Translations under genes and position numbers: made by a program | Part shown: piece after piece, positions 42,745 to 49,491 of the stretch | Numbering within the stretch: position 1 is the first letter of the stretch | How the letters are laid out: every line of letters begins with the position of its first letter | Source of the DNA: Moorena sp. SS36440bin_2 | GTDB lineage: Bacteria; Cyanobacteriota; Cyanobacteriia; Cyanobacteriales; Coleofasciculaceae | Direction of reading: 5' to 3' | Length of the DNA stretch: 49,491 nt | NCBI GenBank assembly: GCA_011524395.1 | Contig: WTKN01000378.1 | Coordinates: 1-49,491 of the forward strand | The notes under the pieces: model-generated | What the model was told of the DNA's origin: nothing | What the model saw: the letters and a program-made list of their open reading frames with translations, nothing else | Database searches by the model: none

Positions 42745-43233
42745 ATGAACGAACCCATAGCTGACTATGACAATCCTTGGAAAGAAGCATTACAAGCTTA
42801 TTTTGATTCATTTTTGCAGTTTTGTTTTCCCGAAGTCTACACTCTGATTGATTGGAATCAGACCCCCCAAGCCCTTGATACAGAACTACAGCAGATAGTT
42901 GGTGCAGCCGAATCAGGAAAACGAATCGCTGATAAATTATTCCAGGTCTGGCTCTGTAGTGGAAATGAAACTTGGGTCTTGATTCATGTAGAGGTACAAA
43001 GCCAAAAAGAATCAACCTTTGCTAAGCGAATGTACCAATATCATTACAGGGCATTTGACCTGTACGAGAAACCTGTGATTAGCTTAGCGGTATTGGGAGA
43101 TGAGAATGCGTCTTGGTCTCCATCGTCCTATGAATATGGCTTGGGAGGTTGTCGCCTGAGTCTACAATTTCCGATAGTTAAATTACTCAACTATCAGTCA
43201 AGGTGGCAGGTATTGGAATCAAGTACTAATCCC

Positions 43234-43285
43234 TGTCTTGATGCAGTCGCTCATGGGGGAAACCCCCAAGACCGCGCTGCATCGC
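43234..43285. mobile_element. 52-nt palindromic repeat inserted in the Rpn gene
   Basis: The insert carries a GGGGGAAACCCCC core and ends GCGCTGCATCGC. Relatives are near 1671-1713 and 48771-48812, with partial copies near 40040-40060 and 41188-41213. Its precise fit between two halves of one frame shows that it moved or was copied into the gene. Confidence 0.8.
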
Positions 43286-43554
43286 TTTGCCGTAGTGGTG
43301 ATGGCTCATTTGAAAACCAAAGCTACCCATAAACAACCAATGGAGCGCAAGCGATGGAAGTGGTACCTGGTTCGAAGACTTTTTGAACGAGGTTATAGTA
43401 AAAACGATATAGTGAAACTGTTCCAGTGTATTGACCAAATGATGGCTTTACCGGAAGAGTTAGAACTGGAGCTGAATCAAGAACTTGAACGTTATCAGGA
43501 GGAAAGACAGATGCCTTTGATTAGTCGAGTCGAAGAAAGGGCAATGAAGAGGGG

Positions 43555-43610
43555 TCTTCAACAAGGACTTCAACAAGGACTTCAACAGGGACTTCAACAA
43601 GGACTTCAAG
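43555..43610 (+). repeat. 12-bp tandem repeat inside coding sequence
   Basis: The unit 'caacaaggactt' occurs five times with small changes and encodes the LQQG repeat in the Rpn-family protein. Such arrays can vary in copy number. Confidence 0.9.
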
Positions 43611-43805
43611 AATCTCGGGAAGGTTTTCAAGAGACAGTGGTTAAGATTTTACAAAATCGGTTTGAATCGGTATCACCAGAATTGGTGGCAGCGATTAATG
43701 CCATAGAAGATATTTCTGTGTTGAAACAGTTGATTGATATCTCTCTTGAGAGTAACTCCCTTGAGGAATTTGAGCAGCTCTTGGCACAACATCACTCCCG
43801 ACTTC

Positions 43806-44690
43806 CTACAACTCAATGGAATAATGATCTTTAGCACTTTTTCCCGGACCCTGAGTCCACCGTGAATCAGGTTTCCAAGCACCATTAGCTTCTTCCCGGC
43901 GGCGAGTGTAGACAGTGAGCTGATTACCGTTAATTTTCAGTAGATTATATTGCCAGGGATAACCAGTTCTTAGTTCAAGGGTCGGTGCGCCAAAGGTGCC
44001 AGCACAAATTCCATCAAGTTTGCGCCCATCTGGACTGAGGTCGTAACGAAAAAGGCTGGTTTCAGCTTTGTGGATATGTCCATGCAGGAAAAAGCGGAAT
44101 CTAGCAACAGCAAGTTCTTCCATCAATCCTTGGTCAGTAAGGGGATGGTGCCAAACCGCTATTTTCAGGCAGTTGTCATAGTCTGAGTTACGGCGAATCT
44201 CGGTCAGGGCGTTGGTTAGAGCAATTTGGTCGATGCTAGCACGGTCTTTGAAGTGGTGATCCAGTTGCCAAGCGGAGTTTAGTCCTAGGATCAGCAGGTT
44301 TTGGTCTGGGAAATGGTCGATAATGGCTTGCTGGTCATAGTCGAGGGGATAGGGTTGACCTTTGATGGCTTGATAGAATTGACTGAAGTGGGCAAAGCGT
44401 TGTTGGTATTTGGCTTCATCTCGGACTCGAATCACCTCTTCACTGACTTTGATGTAGTGACCGTCTTTTAGCTCACCATCGTAGTCTTCGAGATCGCATA
44501 ACTGATAAGCCTGCTTTGCCAGTTTCCAGTTGAGGTCATGGTTACCGGGAACTAGAACAATTTGCTTCGGGTCTAGGGGAAAGTCTTGGCGGAGGTTGTC
44601 GATAAACTGTTGTGCAGCCTGGTATTCTTCAGGGTTTGGGATTATCGATTGGTTTGTATTGGTAGCGCTCTTGAATGGCGTTAAGGACAT
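43806..44690 (-). pseudogene. metallophosphoesterase lacking its N-terminal metal motifs
   Basis: The frame of 294 codons contains GNHD (49-52), WHHPL and the final FFLHGHIHKAE of calcineurin-like phosphoesterases. The first half of the fold, with the DxH and GDxx(x)D metal-binding motifs, is missing. The first 19 codons lie inside the end of the NACHT-HEAT gene in another frame and look accidental; family-like sequence begins around NPEEYQAAQQFIDNL. The gene has lost its 5' part at a junction near 44640 and is probably inactive. Confidence 0.75.
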
Positions 44691-47316
44691 TCATGATTGT
44701 CTGAAAAATATCCTGATTACGAGTTGCTGCGAATTCTTGCTTGTTCAGGAGATTAATCAGTTTAGGAATAGTGGCTTCTGTCCCGATTTTTCCCAGAGCT
44801 TCTGCCGCACTTTCACGCACAGATACACAGTCATCATTCAGGTATTTAATTAAGGGTTCTATCGCTATTTCTGACCCGATTTTTCCTAGAGCATCTGCCG
44901 CCATACTCCGCACATATGAGTTGTGATCATCTAGGGATTTAATTAAGGGGTCTATGGCGGCTTCTGTCCCAATTTTACCCAGAGCATCTGCTGCCATACT
45001 CCGCACATAGTATTCGTTGTCATCGAGGGATTTAATTAACGGCCCAATCGTGACTTCTGTCCCGATTTTTCCCAGAGCTTGTGCTGCTATTTCACGCATA
45101 GATGGTTTGGGGTTATCCAGGGATTTAATTAAGGGATCTATGGCGGCTTCTGTCCCAATTTCCCCCAGAGCTTCTACTGCCATTTCACGCAGATCTAAGT
45201 CTTGATCATCCAGGGATTTAATTAAGGGGTCTATGGCGGCTTTTGTCCCAATTTCTCCCAGAGCTTCTACTGCCATTTCACGCACAGATAATTTGGGGTC
45301 ATCCAGGCATTTACTTAACCGCTCAATTGTGGCTTCTGTGCCAATTTTAACCAGAGCTTCTGCCGCACTAATCCGCACCTCATAGTCGTTATTCTCCAGC
45401 AATTTAATTAACGAGTCAATGGCGGCTTCTGTTCCGATTTTTCCCAGAACTTTTGCCGCACTAATCCGCACCTCATAGTCGTTATTCTCCAGCAATTTAA
45501 TTAACGGGTCAATGGCGGCTTCTGTTCCGATGTTTCCCAGAGCATCTGCCGCACTTCTACGCACAGAATAGTCGTGATCATCCAGCAATTTAATTAAGGG
45601 GTCGATACTGGCTTCTGTGCCGATTTTTCCCAGAGCTTTTGCTGCCATCCTACGCACAGAATAGTTCTCATCATCCAGCAATTTAATTAACCGGTCTATC
45701 GTGGTTTCTCTTCCAATTTTCTCCAGAGCATCTACCGCACTCCTATGATGCCACTCATAGTTTTCATCATCCAGCAATTTAATTAAGGGCTCTATGATGG
45801 CTTCTGTCCCGATGTTTTCCAGAGCATCTACCGCACTATAATCCACAGAATATTCGTCATCATCCAGGCATTTACTTAGCTCAGGTATCGCTCTATCTGA
45901 TTCAGTTATTCCCAACAGTTCAATCTTAAAAAAATTCGGAACCTCTAACCTAGCCACCAACCCAACAGTCTGCTCCTGAAACTCGGGTTTTACTGCTCCT
46001 GCTAACCTGGCTCCCAATTGCCAATCCACTGCTAACCCTAACCTTACCAGCCGCTGCGCTTGGGCTTCATTATCTACCAATTGCAGCATTAGCACCAGAG
46101 TTTCTGTCCATTTCAAATAATTGAGATAGTCCTGTTGTAACTCCTGATCCCTAAGACGTGGTAATTGCTTCAATAAATATTCTGCTGTATAGTATTCTTG
46201 GATCAGTTGGTGTCGAAACTCAATCGACTCTTCTGTCAAATCTCGTGATGGTTGAATCAAGTGATGGTTGAGCAAGTCATCAAGCCAAGTCTTGGCGCAA
46301 ACATTAGGATTGACAACAGCTTTCTTAAGTAGATAATTAGTTAAAATTTCCTCGCCTTTGGTCTTGGCAATAGCAACGCTGATCTCCTTGGGGTTATCCC
46401 CTGTTGTCATCACAAACCCTAACTGTTGCAGCAGCTCTGACCAAAATTTTCTTGATTGATTATCGGAAACCTTAACATCTTGCTTGATTTGCTTAGAATA
46501 GAACTGGGTAAATGAGCGAAACACTAAACCGAGATTCGACGGTATCTCTCCCCTATCCTGAAAAAGGGCACATAGCATCATCAATAGTAGGGGGGTTTGC
46601 CCAAATTCCCGTAAGCGATCGCCCAACTGCTGGAGCATCTGCTCCCCCTGTTGTGGCAAATACTTGCGGACAAACTCCGACATTTGGGCTGCACTCAAGG
46701 GTTGCATTTCCAACTTCTTCTGAATCCCCAAGTCACCACCAACTCCTAAATCCCTGGTGGTGAAAATCATGGGAGTACGTTTCTGGTAATCCTGCCGAAA
46801 CTGAGTCAAATCTAGGCGTGCTGCTTCTGAGGGTAGCTCGTTCACGCCATCGATAAGTAAGCAGAATTGTCCATCAAACAGTAGTCTTTCGATATCGGTA
46901 GAGTCGAGGAGTACACCATGGCGCTTGAGAAAATTCCGCACTAACTCCAGAACCGATGTCTGGTAATATCGCAGTTCCACCAGCACCGGAATTTTCTCTT
47001 GTATCCCTTCATCTGCCAACAATTGCACTAAAGCAGTGGATTTTCCTGAACCCGGACGTCCCACCAGTAAGACATGGTCAGCAGCATACTTGCGCAATCC
47101 TTCTAGGACAGGCAAGCGTTCAGTTTCTTCCCGATTCTGGTTTCTTTGTGGTTGCTCGGACTTGATGGTTTCGACCATTAGGTCAAAGTTAAACAATCCA
47201 GGGGTCTGTTGTTGCTGCTTGCGCTTGCGGTCTTCGACATCGCTTAGGGTATAAGCTTGCCACCTTTGGGCGTAGGTGTTACGGATTGATGCTAGATAGG
47301 GATCCCAAGTGACCAT
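44629..47316 (-). CDS. NACHT-type STAND ATPase with C-terminal HEAT repeats
   Basis: Protein of 895 residues. The short N-terminal region (1-80) precedes a NACHT NTPase: Walker A GRPGSGKS (86-93), Walker B FCLLIDGVNELP (151-162), IFTTRDLG and TPLLLMMLCALF further on. From about residue 474 to 848 there are twelve nearly identical 31-residue HEAT/PBS-type repeats (consensus IDPLIKLLDD..., VR..AA.ALGKIGTEA), then a short tail. Such proteins are STAND sensors, some of which act in phage defence with an effector domain. No effector domain is evident in this chain. The 3' end overlaps a broken metallophosphoesterase. It starts at the ATG 47316. Confidence 0.88.
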   Translation of the reverse strand: MVTWDPYLASIRNTYAQRWQAYTLSDVEDRKRKQQQQTPGLFNFDLMVETIKSEQPQRNQNREETERLPVLEGLRKYAADHVLLVGRPGSGKSTALVQLLADEGIQEKIPVLVELRYYQTSVLELVRNFLKRHGVLLDSTDIERLLFDGQFCLLIDGVNELPSEAARLDLTQFRQDYQKRTPMIFTTRDLGVGGDLGIQKKLEMQPLSAAQMSEFVRKYLPQQGEQMLQQLGDRLREFGQTPLLLMMLCALFQDRGEIPSNLGLVFRSFTQFYSKQIKQDVKVSDNQSRKFWSELLQQLGFVMTTGDNPKEISVAIAKTKGEEILTNYLLKKAVVNPNVCAKTWLDDLLNHHLIQPSRDLTEESIEFRHQLIQEYYTAEYLLKQLPRLRDQELQQDYLNYLKWTETLVLMLQLVDNEAQAQRLVRLGLAVDWQLGARLAGAVKPEFQEQTVGLVARLEVPNFFKIELLGITESDRAIPELSKCLDDDEYSVDYSAVDALENIGTEAIIEPLIKLLDDENYEWHHRSAVDALEKIGRETTIDRLIKLLDDENYSVRRMAAKALGKIGTEASIDPLIKLLDDHDYSVRRSAADALGNIGTEAAIDPLIKLLENNDYEVRISAAKVLGKIGTEAAIDSLIKLLENNDYEVRISAAEALVKIGTEATIERLSKCLDDPKLSVREMAVEALGEIGTKAAIDPLIKSLDDQDLDLREMAVEALGEIGTEAAIDPLIKSLDNPKPSMREIAAQALGKIGTEVTIGPLIKSLDDNEYYVRSMAADALGKIGTEAAIDPLIKSLDDHNSYVRSMAADALGKIGSEIAIEPLIKYLNDDCVSVRESAAEALGKIGTEATIPKLINLLNKQEFAATRNQDIFQTIMNVLNAIQERYQYKPIDNPKP
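44773..45897 (-). repeat. 93-bp HEAT-encoding tandem repeats
   Basis: Twelve units of about 93 bp lie inside the NACHT-HEAT gene; many share long identical stretches such as 'atggcggcttctgtcccaat'. This degree of identity suggests recent expansion or gene conversion. Confidence 0.9.
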
Positions 47317-47714
47317 CTTAAGGTTGAATGGGCTTAAAGGTTATTTGCTTGGAGGGAGCAGGGAGCAGGGCACTATCGGATGGGGTATGCGATCGCATAA
47401 GCGCGGAAGCGAAGCTTCCGGAGCGTAGCGTGGCCTTAGGCCAATCCCATGATTGTAGAGGCACTATCGGTATAGAATGCGTTCGCGTAGCGTGGCCTTA
47501 GGCCAATCCCATTATTTCTAGACTACTGTAGCAAACTGCCTTGATGCCAGTTCCACCAATTAGTTGTAGAGGCATGATCGGATGGGGTAAGCGATCGCAT
47601 AAGCGCGGAAGCGTTGTGGCCTATGGCCTCAGCTTCCGGAGCGTAGCGTGGCCGTAGGCCAATTGCATTCTACTTCCCTACTCCCTACTCCCTACTCCCT
47701 ACTCCCTATTAAAA
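47317..47714. repeat. GCGATCGC / GCGTAGCGTGGCC repeat cluster
   Basis: It contains three related units (47386-47447, 47468-47512, 47577-47663) of 'gcgatcgcataagcgcggaa' plus 'gagcgtagcgtggccttagg' type, GGGAGCA heptamers (47356-47370) and CTACTCC heptamers (47678-47708). No gene is seen. Confidence 0.9.
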
Positions 47715-48602
47715 TTAAAGCGAACTAGAATCAAGACTTGCAGCTTCACCAGGAGTTTCAGGCAAGTGTATACCACACTCTTGCTTAAGGCCATGAAAAC
47801 GGGTATCCCGTTCATCTTGATCATCAAAGGATAACGGTCGGCTGGAATGCCAATCACCGACGGTTGTATAACCCTCATCAAACATGGGATGATAGGGTAA
47901 GTCGTGAGCGGTGAGATACTTATAGATATCCCTAGAGTGCCAGTTAAGAATTGGCAAAATCTTATACTGCTCTGCCTGCTTGTTAACCCAGCCCATAGTC
48001 TTGCGGTGGTCAGTTTGTTGCTTACGCAATCCTGCTAACCATCCCGTTGCATTCAGTTCCCGCAAAGCGCGCTGCATCGGTTCCACCTTGCGGATCTGGT
48101 CATAGCGGTTGAGGGATTCTACATCCTGCTTTTCCCAGAGTCTGTCATACAAGGCTTCCATCCGTGCCGGACTCATGGAAGACTGGTACACTTTTACATT
48201 CAAGTTGAGCCGTTCGATCAACTCCTGGGCAAATCGATAGGTTTTCACCGGTAGGTAACCGGTATCTACCCAAATTACTGGTATATCTGGAACAACACTA
48301 GTGACCAAGTGCAGCATGACCGCTGACTGGATCCCAAAGCTGCTACTCATCACTAAGCCATCACCAAAGGTTTCAGCTGCCCATTCTACGATTTTGGTAG
48401 GACTAGCCTCAGCAAGTTGCTGATTCACTGCTTCCAAATCCAGCTCAATTTGGTTTGATGTTACCCCGGTCATGGGGTCTGACTGCTGAGATTGAGGCTG
48501 GTTTGTTTTCCCATTCCCATCAAAGTGATCAGGGCTTTGGATAGGTGCAGCCTGTTGATTTCCAGAAGCTTGATCAGAAGCGATCAGATTCAGTCGCGGC
48601 AT
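47715..48602 (-). CDS. cysH: phosphoadenylyl-sulfate (PAPS) reductase
   Basis: Protein of 295 residues that reduces PAPS to sulfite with thioredoxin in assimilatory sulfate reduction. Motifs are [18 protein letters not shown] (PP-loop), [32 protein letters not shown] and the catalytic Cys in [10 protein letters not shown]. The paired cysteines of Fe-S APS reductases are absent, which supports PAPS use. About 43 N-terminal residues (Gln/Ser-rich) exceed the usual start; [20 protein letters not shown] (ATG at 48473) may be the true beginning. The preceding small gene overlaps this one by 13 bp. Confidence 0.93.
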   Translation of the reverse strand: MPRLNLIASDQASGNQQAAPIQSPDHFDGNGKTNQPQSQQSDPMTGVTSNQIELDLEAVNQQLAEASPTKIVEWAAETFGDGLVMSSSFGIQSAVMLHLVTSVVPDIPVIWVDTGYLPVKTYRFAQELIERLNLNVKVYQSSMSPARMEALYDRLWEKQDVESLNRYDQIRKVEPMQRALRELNATGWLAGLRKQQTDHRKTMGWVNKQAEQYKILPILNWHSRDIYKYLTAHDLPYHPMFDEGYTTVGDWHSSRPLSFDDQDERDTRFHGLKQECGIHLPETPGEAASLDSSSL

Positions 48603-48994
48603 GGTGGTAGTATCTTGATTTGTACTCTGGATATATTGCTATGGTAATTTATTCGTGAATAATCTCTTTGGGGAGAGGCAATAGGCAAGAGGCAACCCTG
48701 AGCTGACTCCCGACTCCCGACTCCCGATTCCCTACTCCCTATAATCCTAAGAATCTTCTTCAGTTCTTGATGCAAAGCGCGAGTGGGGGGAACCCCCAAG
48801 ACCGCGCAAATCACGCTTATTGGCTCCCCGATATCAAAGATAATCACAAATTGATCATCGGGCATTAGCCGTTTCAGAGCCTGCATATGACCCTCCGCAT
48901 CCGATCGTTTACGGAACCGAGCAACAATTACTCGTTGCATCTTGGGCAATAGGCGAACCACCACCCATGGATGTAGGCGTTCAGCATAGGACAT
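48590..48994 (-). CDS. small conserved protein with repeat-derived C-terminus
   Basis: Frame of 134 residues. The first part ([54 protein letters not shown]) looks like a small cyanobacterial protein of about 60-90 residues. From about residue 57 onward the sequence is encoded by the palindromic repeat (48771-48812) and GACTCCC repeats (48705-48735), so the rest is not native. The gene may be truncated, or still work with a changed tail. The function is unknown. Confidence 0.65.
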   Translation of the reverse strand: MSYAERLHPWVVVRLLPKMQRVIVARFRKRSDAEGHMQALKRLMPDDQFVIIFDIGEPISVICAVLGVPPTRALHQELKKILRIIGSRESGVGSRESAQGCLLPIASPQRDYSRINYHSNISRVQIKILPPCRD

Positions 48995-49026
48995 AATCTA
49001 ATGTATCTCCTGTTATAAGGGGTCCT

Positions 49027-49066
49027 AGAGCCAGCCTTCAGCCTGGAATATCTTCAGGCTGGCTCT
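49027..49066. promoter_or_regulatory. 11-bp perfect stem-loop upstream of 48994 gene
   Basis: AGAGCCAGCCT (49027-49037) pairs with AGGCTGGCTCT (49056-49066) around an 18-nt loop. No T-run follows on either strand. It lies 33 bp upstream of the small gene's start and could be a leader structure or operator. Confidence 0.5.
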
Positions 49067-49169
49067 TCCCGTTGAACGTTTCCTTTAACGTCTGGGGCAA
49101 TTTAATTATAACATAAAAATTATTTTATAATAACATATTTTGAAAAATTTTGTAACAAATTTTGGAGGG

Positions 49170-49200
49170 AATCGGGAATCGGGAATCGGGAATCGGGAAT
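49170..49200. repeat. GGGAATC heptamer array
   Basis: Four copies of 'gggaatc' lie in the gap at the right end of the window; the same unit occurs at 34344-34372. Confidence 0.85.
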
Positions 49201-49228
49201 AGAGACTCAATGGAGAATTTCTAGATAT

Positions 49229-49257
49229 AAAAAAACCAGCCATTGAGAGGGGCTGGT
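49229..49257 (-). terminator. rho-independent terminator (minus strand)
   Basis: On the minus strand ACCAGCC, a 9-nt loop and GGCTGGT (49257-49235) are followed by seven T's. It would end a transcript coming from the right, from a gene outside the window or a small RNA between 49260 and 49400. Confidence 0.75.
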
Positions 49258-49259
49258 GA

Positions 49260-49400
49260 TACTTGCTGTGTTGGGAGGAGAAAACCTAGGGCCAATACGC
49301 TTACAGTGTGCCTTTATCCTTGGCTGTGAGCTCAAGGTCTTAAGGACGTAGTGGTCCTCGGGTAATCAGTTATGTAAACAAATGTAACGAATATTTACAG
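49260..49400 (-). ncRNA. possible small RNA upstream of the terminator
   Basis: The segment has no reading frame and little of the local repeat DNA, and ends in a clear terminator. It could be a small RNA or only the 3' untranslated region of a gene to the right. I do not recognise a known RNA family in it. Confidence 0.25.
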
Positions 49401-49431
49401 ATAACGCAACATTTATTAATATTTTTTTTAG

Positions 49432-49491
49432 GGATTCGGGAGATAGGGAGATAGGGAGATAGGGAGATAGGGAGATAGGGAGATAGGGAGA
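49432..49491. repeat. 8-bp tandem repeat (GGGAGATA) at the window end
   Basis: About seven copies of 'gggagata' run to the edge of the window. Confidence 0.9.

Larger units (their letters stand above)
42745..43834 (+). pseudogene. Rpn-family nuclease (PD-(D/E)XK), interrupted by a 52-nt repeat
   Basis: The first frame (42745-43233) encodes the Rpn N-terminus: D63 in RIADKLFQVWL, E83 and Q85 in VLIHVEVQSQ, and RMYQYHYRAFDLYEKPV. The second frame (43286-43834) continues with FAVVVMAHLKTKA to the end. Removing exactly the 52 nt at 43234-43285 restores one frame of 345 residues. The inserted piece is the palindromic family with GGGGGAAACCCCC. Rpn proteins promote RecA-independent recombination or act as nucleases. 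Near residues 271-290 the intact protein would have five LQQG units from a 12-bp tandem repeat. Confidence 0.85.

Overview
This window is cyanobacterial chromosome. The evidence is a PsbQ (CyanoQ) lipoprotein, a HetZ-family protein, a XisI protein, a PEP-CTERM protein, a DUF2808 protein and many copies of the HIP1 octamer GCGATCGC. Intergenic DNA is packed with 7-8 bp tandem repeats and small dispersed palindromic repeats. Together with the secondary-metabolism-type enzymes, this style fits a large-genome filamentous cyanobacterium of the Moorena/Lyngbya kind. That last step is inference from style, not a database match.

Layout. 1-7.1 kb: housekeeping genes on the minus strand (M23 peptidase, BirA, a lipoprotein, a glycine-oxidase-like flavoenzyme, a complete TnpB element, PsbQ). 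7.7-15.1 kb: a PEP-CTERM protein, a tnpB remnant, an alpha/beta-hydrolase, a CbiG-CobJ fusion for cobalamin, PheA, a Lon-N-domain protein, and XisI with the tail of a lost XisH. 15.3-20.1 kb (plus strand): a possible heme enzyme of the IDO/PrnB superfamily, a TerB-like protein, a class I SAM methyltransferase and a PAL-like MIO ammonia-lyase with altered active-site residues. A 104-bp MITE-like element follows. 20.3-23.2 kb (minus strand, AT-rich): an ABC-type AAA ATPase, a small PD-(D/E)XK-type nuclease candidate and a DNA adenine methylase, which looks like a defence cassette. 23.5-27.4 kb: a zinc ABC transporter (ZnuB, ZnuC, and divergent ZnuA) with an unknown gene in between.

27.6-38.2 kb: a glycosyltransferase-like protein, a PHP phosphoesterase, HetZ, a TsaC/Sua5 protein, LarC, an M48 peptidase, a small HTH protein and a membrane Ser/Thr kinase. 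38.9-40.9 kb: an AurF-like di-iron N-oxygenase with all seven metal ligands, followed by a class I glutamine amidotransferase. 41.5-47.3 kb: a DUF2808 protein, an Rpn-family nuclease gene split by a 52-nt palindromic insertion, a metallophosphoesterase lacking its N-terminal half, and a NACHT-HEAT STAND ATPase overlapping it. 47.7-49.5 kb: CysH, a small conserved ORF altered by a repeat, and a terminator-bearing intergenic region.

The best candidates for something undescribed are the TerB/methyltransferase/MIO-lyase group with the heme-enzyme-like gene upstream, the ATPase/nuclease/methylase cassette, and the AurF-like/amidotransferase pair. No tRNA, rRNA or CRISPR array was recognised.
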